From positions 682,001-746,000 of the forward strand of contig JAAKBF010000218.1 of NCBI GenBank assembly GCA_012656075.1: DNA of 64,000 bases. The letters run 5' to 3'. Shown piece by piece: positions 11,925 to 23,587 of the stretch (the stretch's first letter is position 1; each line of letters opens with the position of its first letter). Made by a program: the position numbers and the translations under genes. The notes beneath the pieces were generated by a model that saw only the letters and a program-made list of their open reading frames with translations, was not told where the DNA came from and searched no databases. This stretch comes from Phytophthora hibernalis. Taxonomy: Eukaryota; Oomycota; Peronosporomycetes; Peronosporales; Peronosporaceae.

Positions 11925-13708
11925 ATGGCCGGTTTCTCTGCGCTGTGGCGGACCAAGCCCATCTCGGTCATCCAAGCTGAGGAGAACTCGCAGGACATTC
12001 CTCGAACGCTCGAACTGTTCGACTTATGCTGTGTAGGAATCGGTGGCACCATCGGTAGCGGCATCTTCTCCACTGCGGGCTCCATCATCTCGGAGACGGC
12101 CGGACCCGCTGCCGTCGTGAGCTGGCTCGTCGGCGGTGTCATTTGCTGTCTCAATGCGCTGGCGTACATGGAGCTGTCCACGCGAGTGCCGTCCTCGGGT
12201 AGCACGTACGCCTACGCGTACCACACGATAGGCGAGCTTCCTGCGGTCGTCGCGGCGTGGCTGTTGACGCTCGAGTATGCGGTGTCTGGTGCTGGTGTGG
12301 CGCGCAGCTGGGGAGACAAGGTGGAGGAGTGGCTGTTGATCGAGCACCCCGACAAGAACTTCCACTGGCTCAACCTGCAGTCTGCCAACCTCAGCGGCGG
12401 TCTCATCCAGCTCCTGAGCATGGGGGTGCTTTTGATGGGCGTTAGATTTGGCAAAGCGTTCGTGAACACGGTCACGATGATTAAGATGTGCGTTGTTGCC
12501 TTCATTATCATCGCCGGCTTTGCTGCCATGAACTCCGACAACCTGTCCCCGTTCGTTCCAACGCGTACCGAGGTGGACGGCGCGATGACTTTCGGAACCC
12601 AGGGAATTATTACCGGCGCCTCGCAGGCGTTTTTCGGGTACGTGGGCTTTGACGAGGTTTGCTGTCTGGCTGGTGAAACCAAGAACCCCAAGAAAATCAT
12701 GCCCATTGCCGTCATGACCGTCGTGGTTGGCACCATGGTGCTCAGCGCGCTGTGTTCACTCGTTCTGGCTGGTATGGTGACGTACGTTGATGCTGGCAGC
12801 TTCGGTGACGGTTTTGAGGGCCACGGGTGGAAGTGGGCCGGAACGATTGTGCGCGCTGGTGAGGTGGTAACCATGCCCGTGGTGGCGCTTATCGGGTTCT
12901 TGGCGCAGCCTCGCCTCAACTATGCGCTTGCCTGCGACGGACTACTGCCACGCATCTTCGCCGAGGTGGATTCCAAGGGCAATCTGTTCAAGAACACGCT
13001 CATCACGGGCCTGTTCTTCACGGTGATCGCAGTTGTGGTGCCCTTCGACACGCTGTGGGACATTGTCAACTTTGGTGTCATGATGTCGTTCATCATCGCC
13101 AATGTGTCGCTGACGCTAGCGCGCATGAAGCCCCAGTCGCCCAAGCTCTCCCCACGCTGGTCGCCGTGATGGTGGTGACGGCTGGGTGCACAGCCTTCCT
13201 GTACCAGGAGGGGTACGAGAACAACTCGTCCACGGCGTGCTTGATCCTGGCCATCATGTTCCTCGTCATCACCGTGGGGATTTCGGTGGTGCTCTTTGTC
13301 AAGTGCCCGCAGACAGCCAACACACCCGGTCTGTTCACCGCTCCGCTGGTGCCGTTCATCCCGATGATCTGCATCCTCGCCGACTGGTACATGATTGCGC
13401 AGATCACACACCTCGCACTGGGTCTCAGCGTTGCCTGGATGGCCGTCGGTGCGCTCTCGTACTTCGTATACGGCTACTTTCACGCAGAGTCGCGCAGCGA
13501 CTGGAGTCGGTTGATGGTCCAGAGCCTGCCAACCCACGGAGACAGTCTCTCAGCCCCCATGCTTTCGACCAAATACTCAGTGCAGGATCCCAAGTCCCCG
13601 CCCTTTAGATCGAGGCAACCGCTCATCGTAATTGACGGCTCCCTCGCGTATAGGGTGCGTCGGTTGCGGTATACTGCTTCTTGGTATACACGTGGACACA
13701 TGTACTAG
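11925..13708 (+). CDS. Cationic amino-acid transporter-like permease (APC superfamily)
   Basis: This is a multi-pass plasma- or organelle-membrane amino-acid permease of the APC/CAT type. The start is the ATG at 11925 in strong context (ACCATGG), followed by MAGFSALW. The APC signature GIGGTIGSGIF lies at residues about 38-48. About 12-14 hydrophobic segments follow, including GFDEVCCLAGETKNP, the conserved loop of CAT transporters. Read literally, the frame stops at 13169. The same protein continues in the -1 frame from about 13155 (LVAVMVV...) to a stop at 13706-13708, and one extra C in the run 13150-13153 would join them. I regard this as a likely base-call error rather than a pseudogene. 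The last 30 or so residues are not hydrophobic and may differ from the natural C-terminus. No intron is needed. The gene ends 50 bp before the Harbinger element. Confidence 0.85.
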
Positions 13709-14026
13709 TAAGCTTAGTATTTCCATCTAGAAACTTGTTTCCAGCGAACAAACCCATTAGGGGTTTCAGTTTATAAAATCACAATATTTTTCGGGAAGTC
13801 ATCCTTTGAAGGAATGCTCCTCCCGAGACGCATTCCTTGGAGGAATTCCTCAATCGGAGTCATTTTTGGTGAAATGTCGCCACCCGTTCAAATCGATACA
13901 ACTGTTTTGAGAGGATATATTTAGTGACAGGGACATTTTCTTATCTCGGGCTTCGTTCTGCGCTCCGCCAAGCTCATGGTACTACGCGGATAGTTTCTTG
14001 CGCAGCACGGAACGGCGTATACTGCT

Positions 14027-14620
14027 ATGCACCACGTTTCTCATGTTGTCGCCCATGGGATGGACCTGCTTAGCTCCTGCCCGTTCTCCCTGCTCTACGC
14101 TCGCTACGACTTCTTGCGCAACATGAGCCGCTTGAGACTCCTGTGGCAAGACACAGTCGGCTATTTACGTGGTTCGCACGGTGTTCGTGACCATCGGATA
14201 GCTCCTTACTGTCTTCTGCTTCAACGGCGAGAAGTTTGGCGGCGACGAGTATGGCGACGACTTCGATATTTCGTAGACCTTCCCGCAGCTCATGATCGTT
14301 TTTTCGTGCTGACGGTGCCTGCCATCTCCAAGACTTGGTTTTTCATCAAGGAGGAGAAAGGCCCCGCATCAACTTCACAAACTACACGAAGGAACTGTGG
14401 ACGTTGATTCAAAAGCACGTCATGTACCAGGTGATCTTCTTCAACTTCTTCCAAGGCATGTTCTCAACCATCTCGTATACGGTCAGCTCCCCGGGGCTTC
14501 GTATATGGTGGGAGCGACGCCTATTAACAGCACACTGAGCAACGAGGGCGTTGACGCGGTGTAAGGCATGGCTTTTGGAGCTGTAATCCATTTGACCTGG
14601 TGCAGTGATCGAAAAGGCCA
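14027..14620 (+). pseudogene. Transporter gene fragment inside the Harbinger element
   Basis: Joined across frames, the plus strand reads a short acidic loop, then a hydrophobic helix (FPQLMIVF...), a charged loop (FFIKEEKGP), then NYTKELWTLIQKHVMYQVI, FFNFFQGMFSTISYTVSSP and a VGATPINS-like tail. This order (helix, cytosolic loop, WTLIQ...YQVI helix, TPIN loop) resembles oomycete multi-pass transmembrane proteins of the folate-biopterin-transporter/MFS type. It is frame-shifted, lacks most of the protein, and is flanked by Harbinger sequence. Family assignment is from memory of the motif pattern and is tentative. Confidence 0.45.
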
Positions 14621-14920
14621 CACGTTTGAGCTTTTAACCAGTTGAAACTGTACGTGCTCATGTTCTAAATGGACAACAGGTTTGTGTGCTTGGTTCGCCG
14701 TTCCTGTGTAATATTTCTGATACCTATGCAACATGATTTGGTCTGATGATGCCAGTAAACGAGCGATGGCGTAGGGTGGATCGAGGTCAACCGGTACTGT
14801 GATAAAACAGCGCTATCAGCGGGAACAGCACAGCACGTCGACTTCGACTGTCGAGCCACTTCTCAACTTTCCTCGCAAGTGAAGTGTCGGCTCAAGCCAC
14901 ACTCTGCCCTTGACTTAAGT

Positions 14921-16493
14921 ATGCCGTCGCGCAAGCTGCAGCCAAAAGCTTCTCACAAGGAGGCCCCACAGAAGAATCACACCAAGAAGTCGAAGGGGAA
15001 GCAGCGGAAGAAACCTGTACCAACGAAGTCAAAGAAGAAACCTTCTCCGCAAGAACAGTTTGACGAGTCGGAAACGCATGATGACTCGGAAGAGTTAGAG
15101 GAGCCAGAGGAGTTAGAAGTCCCAAGCAAATATTCACACACAACTCCCACGCAGCTTCAGGGAATGGTACTCCGGATGGAGATGCCTGAGAACCGAGCAA
15201 TCTATCTCGGTGAATCGAATGCAGGCAAAGGTATGGCCCACGGTTCTGGTATTACGAAGCTATCTGGGTTCGCAAAGATGGCAGAGTTTGTGTACGAGTT
15301 TTCCTTGGAGAACGGAGGGGTAGATCCTCGCCACTCACTGCAATGGGACAGCAAGACTTGTCGAAGCCGGTGGAAGTCGCAGTTAAAGCGCTATAAATCC
15401 GCTCGTGATCGAAAGCAAAAACAGACTGGATTCGGAATCACAGACGCAATAACGGGATCACAGTGGATGATTTAGTGGAGAAGGCTTGTCCGTTTTACAA
15501 GCGGATGGAGATGATGTTTTCAGAGCAGGCAAATGTTGAACCAGAGTCGCAACAACATGGGCCGTATCTTAGCGATGATGACAACAACGACGCAGCCCCA
15601 ATGGCAAGTAATGTTGATGACGGCATTGACGAACAGGGGTCCGATGCATGTGAAGGGGGTGAATTTGATTATTCTGATCGTCGAAATGATGGAGCTATGC
15701 TGCGTCCCGAATTTGACCTTGATGATTCTGATTGTGACTCCAGTGAATATCGCAGAGATCAGCAACGTCAGAGCAGCAACCGTGCTCCAACACCCGTTCG
15801 GCCTAACGGCTCATCATTTCGCTCTGATGAAGAGCCATCAAATGTTCCAAGTAGTTCCGAAGACAATTCGCTTAGTCCGATCGCCATCACAACCTCCCGA
15901 AGTCGCAGACCGATTCAAGAATTGTTGCATCCGAACAACCGCCCTCGTCTTTCATGGGCTCCGATGAGTACAACTCGACCAGCATCGTTGGGTCACCGAT
16001 CCAATTCAGAAGAGCCCGGAAACCTTCCGGAAGGTCAAGCCGATTCTAGTGCACCTACCACATCTAGACAAAGCCGTCGCGCAGAGATTGCTGCTGATAC
16101 CGCTACACCTGCGGCAGCGAAAGCCGCCGCATTAAAAGCTGCTGCCGCTGCGAAAGGTGCAAACAAAGCCCAGAATTTGAAGCGTAAGGACTTCGGGTCT
16201 GTTTTCTCATTGGAGTCAGAGAAAACAAGACAATCGGTGGAGAAGCGAGCTGCATTAAACCTCAAAGCCCAGCAGAAGCAGTTCAAAATGACAATGGACT
16301 TCAAGGTAACCGAGTTGAAAGAGCAAGCAGAAGCCAAACGGGAAGCACTGGAGGAGCGCAAAGAAGAACGCAGACAAAGACGTGAAGAGGAACGCGAAGA
16401 AAAACGAAGAAAGATGGCTGTCGAGCTAATACTTGGGGGAGACCACGTGAAGAAGTTCAGGAACTGGTCGATATGTTTCTTCCTAATCTCTGA
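14921..16493 (+). CDS. Harbinger-associated Myb/SANT-like DNA-binding protein
   Basis: Harbinger elements encode a second protein with a Myb/SANT-like domain that binds the termini and helps the transposase enter the nucleus. Here the N-terminus is Lys-rich (KKSKGKQRKKPVPTKSKKK). A SANT-like helical domain follows (near residues 85-170, with WDSKTCRSRWKSQLKRYKS), then an acidic Ser-rich linker and a C-terminal Arg/Glu coiled coil (EERKEERRQRREEEREEKRR). Two frame breaks are single-base losses in G runs (15454-15456 and 16435-16439). With both corrected the protein ends in EEVQELVDMFLPNL at a TGA at 16491-16493, about 524 residues. Either ATG at 14879 or 14921 could start it; 14921 begins MPSRKLQ. 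It runs convergent with the transposase. Confidence 0.75.
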
Positions 16494-17712
16494 GCAAAGC
16501 ATGTTTGATTCGTTCGCGTTTTTCCTGTGCGGTTCTACCACCGTGGAATGTACTGTTGGCTGCGTCGTCGTCGTCCAGTTCGTCGCCTTCGTCGCCGTCC
16601 CATTCTTCTACTAGCGCGATACCTAGATTATGCAGCATGACGCACGCCAGAACATGGTTATTCACGTGGCGAAAATCTTGCTTGCGGTTGATTTGAGTTC
16701 GTATTCCTTTTAGCGACATCCAGCGGTTTTTAAGGAGTCCAATGCAGTTTTCGTTGATGACCCGAGCAGACGATATGACCTCGTTGTATACTGCGTTCTC
16801 TTCTTTTGCTGCCACAGGAAGTTTATATGGAGTGATTAGCCGGGTATTAAGCGCATACCCGGTATCACCAACCAGATATTCGCCGCCGGAGAAGAACCGC
16901 TCGGGACACTGAGCAATTGGCGTCTTCGCGAAAGCAGTGGAATCACAGCAAGAACCTGGCCAACCGGTGAACGCAAAGAGAATTACCTTGTCCTCGTTGC
17001 ACACAATTTGATCGTTGAAACTGTAGCGGCATTTTCGGTTGTAGTGTTAAGAGCCTTGGATGTGTGGTTTTTGATCAAAGATAACGTGTGTGCCATCCAC
17101 AAACCCCACAACACCCTCCGTCAAGCCAAAACGCTTCGCGTGGTACGCTGCTGAAACCATTCGCTGCTGGCAGCTAGGCCACGACACCCAGCTCGTGTAA
17201 TGCCGTAACAAAGCTTTCTGAACTCGACAGATGTACGTGGGAACAGTGCCCGCTCCCATTCCATAGTTTTGTGCGAAGTGAGCGACAGAGTTCCCATTAC
17301 CGAAAGTTCCGTACCATTCAAGCGCAACAGCCAGCTGTATCGCAACATCACGCTGCATTTTCTTGGCGTTTGGACTAGGCTGAAATACGACGTCCTGACG
17401 AATCATGTCCAAAAGGATGTTGAAAGTTGTCTTGGTAACGCGGGTAAAAGCGCGAAATTCGTCGTCACGAAGCTCGAACAGCAGCCGTTGGTGTGCAGTA
17501 GAGCGTACGACGTTCCGGCGCTCAACCGAATAGCGTACACTGTCTAGAGCAAGGCGTAGTTGCACGAGAGAGTTCACAGTGACGCCAGTGGTTGTGTCTT
17601 CCTCATCATCGGTGTCCGGTCCAGCAGTCTTACGCAGCTCTAGCACCATCGCAACCAGGAAGATGATGTCAGACATTTCGTTCTTCAGCTTCTTGAAATC
17701 GGACGGTGGCAT
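16483..17712 (-). CDS. PIF/Harbinger DDE transposase
   Basis: This is the DDE_4-type transposase that cuts and pastes the element. It is one continuous frame of about 409 residues from the ATG at 17712. A helix-turn-helix region (QRDVAIQLAVALEWYGT) precedes the catalytic triad: FVDGTHV (first Asp), LVGDTGYAL (second Asp) and the ENCIGLLKNRW region with the catalytic Glu. The only defect is a TAA codon at 17047-17049 between the first and second Asp, in a spot where the frame otherwise continues. That could be a base-call error or a recent nonsense mutation. The C-terminus is acidic (DGDEGDELDDDD). Confidence 0.85.
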
Positions 17713-17911
17713 CTTTCCTTTTCCTTAAAAGGGTTTATAATCGGAATGCCGATATCGAATCTGAGAGAATGAGATCCAGATTGGGTTAATCTTGTTTGAA
17801 ATATTCGCCGAGTCAAATATAAACTGAAACTCCATAGGCTGAATGCATGAAGTGTTCTTTGGGGTAATTCCTTTCAGAAAATACCGTGCAAAAATATAAA
17901 CTGAAACCCCT

Positions 17912-18219
17912 ATTATCCCATGAAGCCAAATGGCGGTTTGATACGGTAGTGTGCCGGATGTACAAGTGTAATCGTTCACAGTCAATTGATTTTCGTCCTC
18001 GACTGATCTTCACCTCTCCCTGGCCGCCTATACCGGTACAATTTGGTGTTGCTCGAATGTGCGCATGTGTGATTTTGACTTCAAAAAGCTAACTCGGACA
18101 GAGCAACAATCAAAGCATCTCTTCGACTTCGGCATGACATGAAGCAACGCTAGCAATTTCCTGGGAACGAATACGAAGAAAGCATTTTTTAACATTGAAT
18201 GGTCGACCGCAAGTACTTT
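17912..18219. other. Short intergenic stretch
   Basis: I see no gene or clear repeat here between the Harbinger right end and the MULE-D remnant, apart from a GTACCGGTATA-like word near 18030-18040. Confidence 0.4.
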
Positions 18220-19667
18220 TTAGTTATATTTACTATAGCTTCCTATACATGCAGTACCTTCAGCAAATACCGCATCCTGAAGTGTCGTAGAAGGATGTTT
18301 GACATGGACGTAGGCGAGACTATTCCTCTCACGATACACTCGAAGAACAGCAGCACCAGTGGACCCCAGTTGAAATCTCTCCAAAGTCCTTGTCCACGAT
18401 GATGACACGCACTTGATCCCACGTGGGTTGAAAAACATAAGACATTCTGCACTCTTGTTTTTCATGTGCGTGTGCTGCACGTACCGGTACTGCCCCTGGA
18501 TGCAACATAATAACACGGATGTCACAAGGCCACAGCAGGATCGCAAAGCTACAATACAGCCACAAAGTCACAATTCAGTCACATAAGCACAATAGAGTTC
18601 ATAAAGCCACAAAATCACAACACAGCCAATTGAGTCAGACGAAAGTCACACAGTGTTAGACAAAATATTCATACAAGAGTTGCAAACTCAACCGATGCAC
18701 GTACGTGTCCAAAAACGTCGTGGATCATAAAGCTGAAGAGATTGTAGCGGGCGTAGTTGGTGTTATGTGTCGCGTCAATCATCAACACCTCCAGAAACGC
18801 CTCGAAAAATCTTCGTATTTGATGCGTCTGGAAAGTGATAGTCTGAACCAACTTGTCGTCGTCCACGTAGATAGTTGCTGTGTTTTCCTTTCGAGAACCG
18901 TAAAAATTCGCTCAAAATAGACTCCAATCCAGCCTTAACAGAGGTTGTCCCGCGATGCGCATCCTTCAGTTTCTGGACGAGGTTGTGGACGTCTCTCAGC
19001 GTAACCTTCTTCCCTAAAAACAACAAATAACAAACGAGTTAAATTAACAAGTATTTTAGCGAGACCTCACGAGGCGTCTTACCCGTTTTTCGTCTCAAAT
19101 ATTCCAAGATGGGCTTTTTGCTTCAACCATTTGGAGCTCGTCGACGAAGCTAATCACATTCGCATCATCGACGCGGCTGTTGACAGGATGTTTATTGTAA
19201 ATCGCCGAGCCCAGTCCGTGGTCGTGCGTCGTGTTTTGCTGCGTCACGGTCACTTAGAAGCCCTTGCACATGTGACAGTTGCGCCTCACATTTCGTAGAT
19301 TTCACGAAATAGTTCTTCCCTTTCCTTTTGAGCGACTTGGGCGGTTCCAATCATGCGTACAGCATAACCGACGGTAGTATTTTTAGAACGCGAGCGGGAT
19401 TTACGTCAAATCTGTCAGAGTACCCCGCCTTTCTAGCTCAGCATTCCTCACGGCCACGCTCGTAGACGTCCTTTTCTTGAATACTTGCTGAGTAGCATCC
19501 TGATACACTGCGAACGCTGCAAAGAAGTCCTCCCAGCTTGCGTATTGACGCTGTTTCATTGGGTGTGCATACACAGTAGTTGCAGGGACGTGGACCTCGG
19601 GGGCGGTCGCCTCTGTAGGCTCGATCTCAGTCTCCGCGCCGAAGCCCGACGACGCGACACTCGTCAT
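18220..19667 (-). pseudogene. MULE-D: truncated FAR1/MULE transposase
   Basis: Minus-strand blocks give, in order, an N-terminal FAR1-like region starting MTSVASSGFG at 19667 with ASWEDFFAAFAVYQ, a Cys/His stretch ending in THDHGLG near 19210, a helical block (19026-18775), the first MULE catalytic motif EVLMIDATHNTNYAR (near 18785-18745) and a second-Asp motif VRVIIVDKDFGEI (near 18410-18375). The sequence then loses similarity near 18220. SWIM finger and C-terminus are absent. Several frame changes and a probable intron near 19020-19080 are present. It is a truncated relic related to MULE-B. Confidence 0.7.
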
Positions 19668-19879
19668 GCTTAGTCATTTCGGAGGGTTTCTAAATGAAAG
19701 GTTGAGAGACGTCTGGGGAGGGGGAGGGGAAGAGGGGATGTTTCTCTTTTTCAAATATAGGGAAATTTATGCGTACTCGGAATTTTATTTTTGTTTCGAT
19801 TTTTATTTTTAAATTACGCTGCACTCACTGTGTGACTTTATCCACTTCCATTAGATTAAGTTGGCGGTGTTTGGCGGAA

Positions 19880-20840
19880 GCTGCTGCCACATACGAGTGC
19901 ATGAAAAAGTACGAGTATGTGACGATATGTGCCTGAGGTTTGAGGCACATATGCCACATACTGTAAAACCTGTCCTAATTGGTATTTCCACGGGTCATTT
20001 AAAATTAGGTATTAGAGGACGACAGGGATTTTTTTATAAAAGCCAGGTCAATTGTGTAGTGTACAACTGGTGTGGTATTAAATATTAGTATACACAATTA
20101 TTAATTAGGACAGGGTTGATATTACACAGTCACGAAAAAAATGCCAACCAGTAATTTTACCGTAATTTACAGTCCTGGTGTACGACACATAGTTTATGTT
20201 GGCCACTTCATTACGCTGCAGTCGAATCGTAGGCGAGTCTCAGTCAAGGTCGGCCAGGGCGTGCAGGTCAAGGTCGTGTTAATCTGGACGTGGCTGGTCA
20301 GTCGGATCAAGACAGGCATCGTGTGCCTCTCAGGGCGTCCGATCATATACCGGTACGTACTACTGCAGTACATGTATGTATTTAATAAGAGGGGCTTGCG
20401 TGTGAAGATTAGGAAGGTCTTCCGTACGTGAAATAGCTGCTAATTCTCCGAAGATCAAGAAGGCACTTCTACAGTAACCTGTGCACGTCGATAAATGGCT
20501 AGCGTCACACTATTAGGGCGGGAAAATGTATGTAAAGAAACAATCTAAAGTAACAAAGCCTCCGAAGGTCACCACGAGGACGGCGGGCATGCAGCCGACG
20601 GCCTAGAGGGACCCAAGCAGCACGACGATCTTGCCACGCGTCATCGTGGGGGGCTACAGCTCCCGCACGACTTGTCCTTGCGTTCCACTGCCCCGGCAAA
20701 TCAACCTAACTGGAAGCTTTTTTGTGAAATGAAAGTGATCAGCCCCAGAATTTATTTATTTTCACCCTAAAGGCTTAATATTTTGAGCCACATACTGTCA
20801 CATACTCGTACTTTTTCATGCGCGCGTATGTGACAGCAGC
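19880..20840. repeat. Foldback-type element with about 53 bp inverted ends
   Basis: The arms 19880-19932 and 20788-20840 are inverted copies sharing CATGAAAAAGTACGAGTATG and flanking sequence, with a handful of mismatches. No gene lies between. A smaller inverted-repeat element (19968-20116) is nested inside. It may be a non-autonomous DNA transposon; no target-site duplication was found. Confidence 0.55.
19968..20116. repeat. Small MITE nested in the foldback element
   Basis: ACCTGTCCTAATT at 19968-19980 is mirrored by AATTAGGACAGGGT at 20103-20116. The 149 bp between are AT-rich and non-coding. Confidence 0.5.
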
Positions 20841-21491
20841 CACTCGGAGATTCGTGCATTTTACCCCTGCTATGCACACTTTAATGCAGATGCAGTATAT
20901 TTTTATTTCAAAAATAGCCCCGTGCGAGGCGTTGGTTGAGGAGGTGGTGCTGGTGCAGGAAATGTGAGCACGTTCAAGGATGACTGGCCTGATGCTCTGT
21001 TCGCGGACAGCCTGCAAGATCGCCGCTTGTGGGCTTGTGCGAGCGATCACGCGTTGAAGTTTGAATTTGGGTACGAATTTTGGTCCTGATTCCCCTTTTT
21101 TATTACATAAATGGCCGTTATGTACCCAATGCGCGAAACATCCCTAGTTGGCAGTGATGAGTTCGATGAAATATTAAGTCGTACAGGTTCCAGGTACGCG
21201 TATACCAACTGGTATTCCATTGACACAGTTACCATCTACCTCAACGAGGTACCCTGTATTCTGGCGCACCCTATGGGCTAGCATACATCGGGCATTCTCT
21301 AAAAGGTGCTTATGATTACCACCATTTTTCTAAAAGGTGCGGTTGTCTTTAAAAGGGGAGAATCTACGGAGTACACTACGTCGGAGCACTCGAACAAAAA
21401 TACAAACAGATGCGTCGAGTAATACAGCAAGTTCGGTAGCAGTAGCAAAACGAACTTGACATCTTTCAACTCTGTGCTGCACGGAAGAACT

Positions 21492-21636
21492 AAAAGGTGT
21501 CAGTGTGTGTCGTCGTCGCCGTGTACAGCAGAAGAAGACGGGGTGCCGGCGTGTGTCATCACCGCCGTGCACAGAATGGAGAACAAGGAGGTGTCGGTGT
21601 GTGTCATTGCCGCCGTGTACAGAAAGGTGAAGAAGG
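21492..21636 (+). repeat. Minisatellite, three units of about 48 bp
   Basis: Three successive units of 47-48 bp share AGGTGTC.GTGTGTGTC and GCCGTGTACAG. The word TAAAAGGTG also appears just upstream (21300, 21333 and 21490). Open frames across it reflect the repeat and are not claimed as genes. The stretch 20841-21886 otherwise has no supported gene. Confidence 0.65.
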
Positions 21637-22058
21637 AGACAAGGCGACCGCTGACTGCGGGGCCACGCGGTTTCGGTATAGCGTGCGGGTTCGCAATGAC
21701 GAGCGCAGTGACGCGGTCAGCACAACCTGCCAGCCCATGCCTGGTTGCATGGGCTGCATTCACGGTGTTGAATGCGTACTCAGACCAGCCGTTTGAATGA
21801 ACAGTCAGTACGCGAATTCGCTCAACAAACGAAAGTTGAAGTACACCAATGTAAGGCCTTAAAGAGCCGAGCAAACTAGACTATCACTATCTCAGACCTG
21901 TGTAGCCCCAAGCGCGTGGAGGGAGAAATGAATCGAACACTGTGCTGTCTTCTAAATCACTACTGTCCAGAAACTCATCCAAATCCAGTGAGTTGTGTTG
22001 GTCTGCATTCGATGCAGTGGCCATGTCAATTATCTCGAATTGTGAAGGTTCACGTCTA

Positions 22059-23587
22059 CACCTTTGCCACTTCAAAGTGGCCCTAGTGCAATTCAAAACG
22101 GTTAAGGTCAAAATCTCGAACATCCAAATTTAACAAAAAGTCTATTGTGAATTTTAATCCAGAGCAAAGTGGATTTTGTCCAGCTCAAATGGCTACTTTC
22201 CGTACTCCATTGGCTCGGAGCGTTTAGCTGCTGCGACGGCGTGCGCGCAGTAGCGAGCCATTCTGCTGACAAGTCTCAGAGTCATGCAAGGCATGCAATT
22301 CTCAGCTGCCTTCTCGAGAAGCTGCATGCGGCGCTCTTGCATTTGTCCGCGAGGAGCTCCCAGCATCTCGTCGTGGCTTAGAGCCAAGTAACTCTTGATC
22401 TTGGCCTTCAAGACACTGAAGCAGCCTATACACAGCACATCATACAAAGTAAGTAAACAACAGCAGCACACATTAGACCATGCTTACCTTCAATGGGGTT
22501 GCACATAGGAGAGTAGGGACCTAGGCGCAGCAGCACCAAGTCGCTGCGCTGACGTACCCGGTCCTCTGTCTGGCTGTGAGCGGGCGCGTTGTCCAATACA
22601 ATCACAATTGGCTTACCCGAAAAGTCAGTTTGGTAGATTTCATGCGCTTTCAGTGTCGTAAATAGCATCGATGAAGGCTGCATTAGCCTTCATCTTGATG
22701 CTTCCACGTTGGGTAGCGTAGTGCACGAGACCAATCTCCGTCGACACAGCGCACTGCACCTGCAGATTATTGCCCTTGGACGCTTGTAGCTTCACCACAG
22801 CGCGCTCACCTTGCAGCGCCCTCCCTTTCAGTCGCTTGCAGTATAGATTAAGTTCGTTTCATCGTAATAGATAATAAAGCACCTTCACGCTCATGCTTGA
22901 GCAGAGCTTCGGCAAACACGCGCCGCTTTTCGATGTTCTCTTCGCTGTTACATGTAATCGGCTCAATCCGGACCTGTATATATGATGTCATACAGAAACC
23001 ATCAGTAAGAACAATAGCGATAACAGGTTAGGAAATATCACCTGTTTCATTGTGTACAGCTTGACACACAGCTTCTGGCTGATCAGAGACGTGCTCAAGC
23101 TGACGTCGAACTCTAATGCGACCATCCTCTGCAGCTGCACCAGCGTGTGCAGACAGTTCTCCTCGACGTAGTCTACCAGTGCCATCTCGATCACTAGCGT
23201 GCACTTCACGTTGGAAGCGCGCGACCCTCCCTCTCCTTAAGCTCTGGTGAGCCACTGTCAACGATGCGGCGGGCGGTGGTGGCCGGGATGCCGTTATGGT
23301 GGGCCACGAGAAACCAGTCCTGCCCTTGCTTGAACGCGTCAAGCACGCGAGTGCGCTCTGCCAACGTGTGTCTTGGTTCACTTGGCATCCTGGGCGCAAA
23401 ATGAACTCTGGAGTGCCGTCACAACCAGCACTTTGCGTTTGATCCCACAGCCAACCACTTTGCATTGGACAGCAGCCGCTTTGATCTAAAGTCAAAAAAT
23501 TTAAAAATATTTTCTAAAATCGGCTGTTAGTTCGCTACTTCACACCACTTTGCATTGTAGTGTTGCCACTTTGAAGTGGCAAAGGTG
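22059..23587 (-). mobile_element. IS630/Tc1-like transposon, copy 2, nested in MULE-C
   Basis: The ends read CACCTTTGCCACTT... (22059) and its complement (to 23587), with TA on both outer sides (22057-22058 and 23588-23589). They match the termini of the copy at 1565-3222. It encodes a related transposase on the minus strand. Confidence 0.85.
22193..23388 (-). CDS. IS630/Tc1-family DDE transposase (copy 2)
   Basis: The ATG at 23388 starts MPSEPRHTLAERTRVLDAF, followed by a helix-turn-helix region. Catalytic blocks are YYDET (near 22865), LDNAPAHS (near 22595) and CNPIE (near 22500), with about 33 residues between second Asp and Glu. GT-AG introns fit near 23040-22977 and just after the CNPIE codons (near 22490-22430). 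The protein ends at 22193 with KRSEPMEYGK, parallel to copy 1. Literal frame breaks occur at the CCC run 23225-23227 and at short T runs near 22875 and 22850. Single-base additions restore similarity to copy 1 at each, so it may be functional. Confidence 0.8.

Larger units (their letters stand above)
13759..17911. mobile_element. PIF/Harbinger transposon (autonomous-type)
   Basis: The ends share an inverted repeat of about 17 bp (left AGGGGTTTCAGTTTATA at 13759, right its complement ending 17911). A 3 bp ATT flanks both sides (13756-13758 and 17912-17914), in line with 3 bp Harbinger duplications although TTA/TAA is more usual. Inside are a Myb/SANT-like gene (plus) and a DDE transposase (minus) that converge and overlap by about 11 bp. 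A second copy of the terminal word lies at 17818-17833. The first 1.1 kb carries a fragment of an unrelated membrane transporter gene, which suggests capture of host DNA. Confidence 0.7.

Noticed and set aside
12212..12919. Long minus-strand frame opposite the permease (235 residues)
   Set aside because: It is the antisense shadow of a conserved transporter and has no domain of its own.
15520..16541. Minus-strand frames opposite the Harbinger Myb/SANT-like gene
   Set aside because: They are Ser/Arg/Ile-rich antisense shadows; the plus strand has the conserved protein.
21492..21636. Spaced repeats considered as a CRISPR-like array
   Set aside because: The units are contiguous 48 bp minisatellite copies with no unique spacers, and the genome is eukaryotic.
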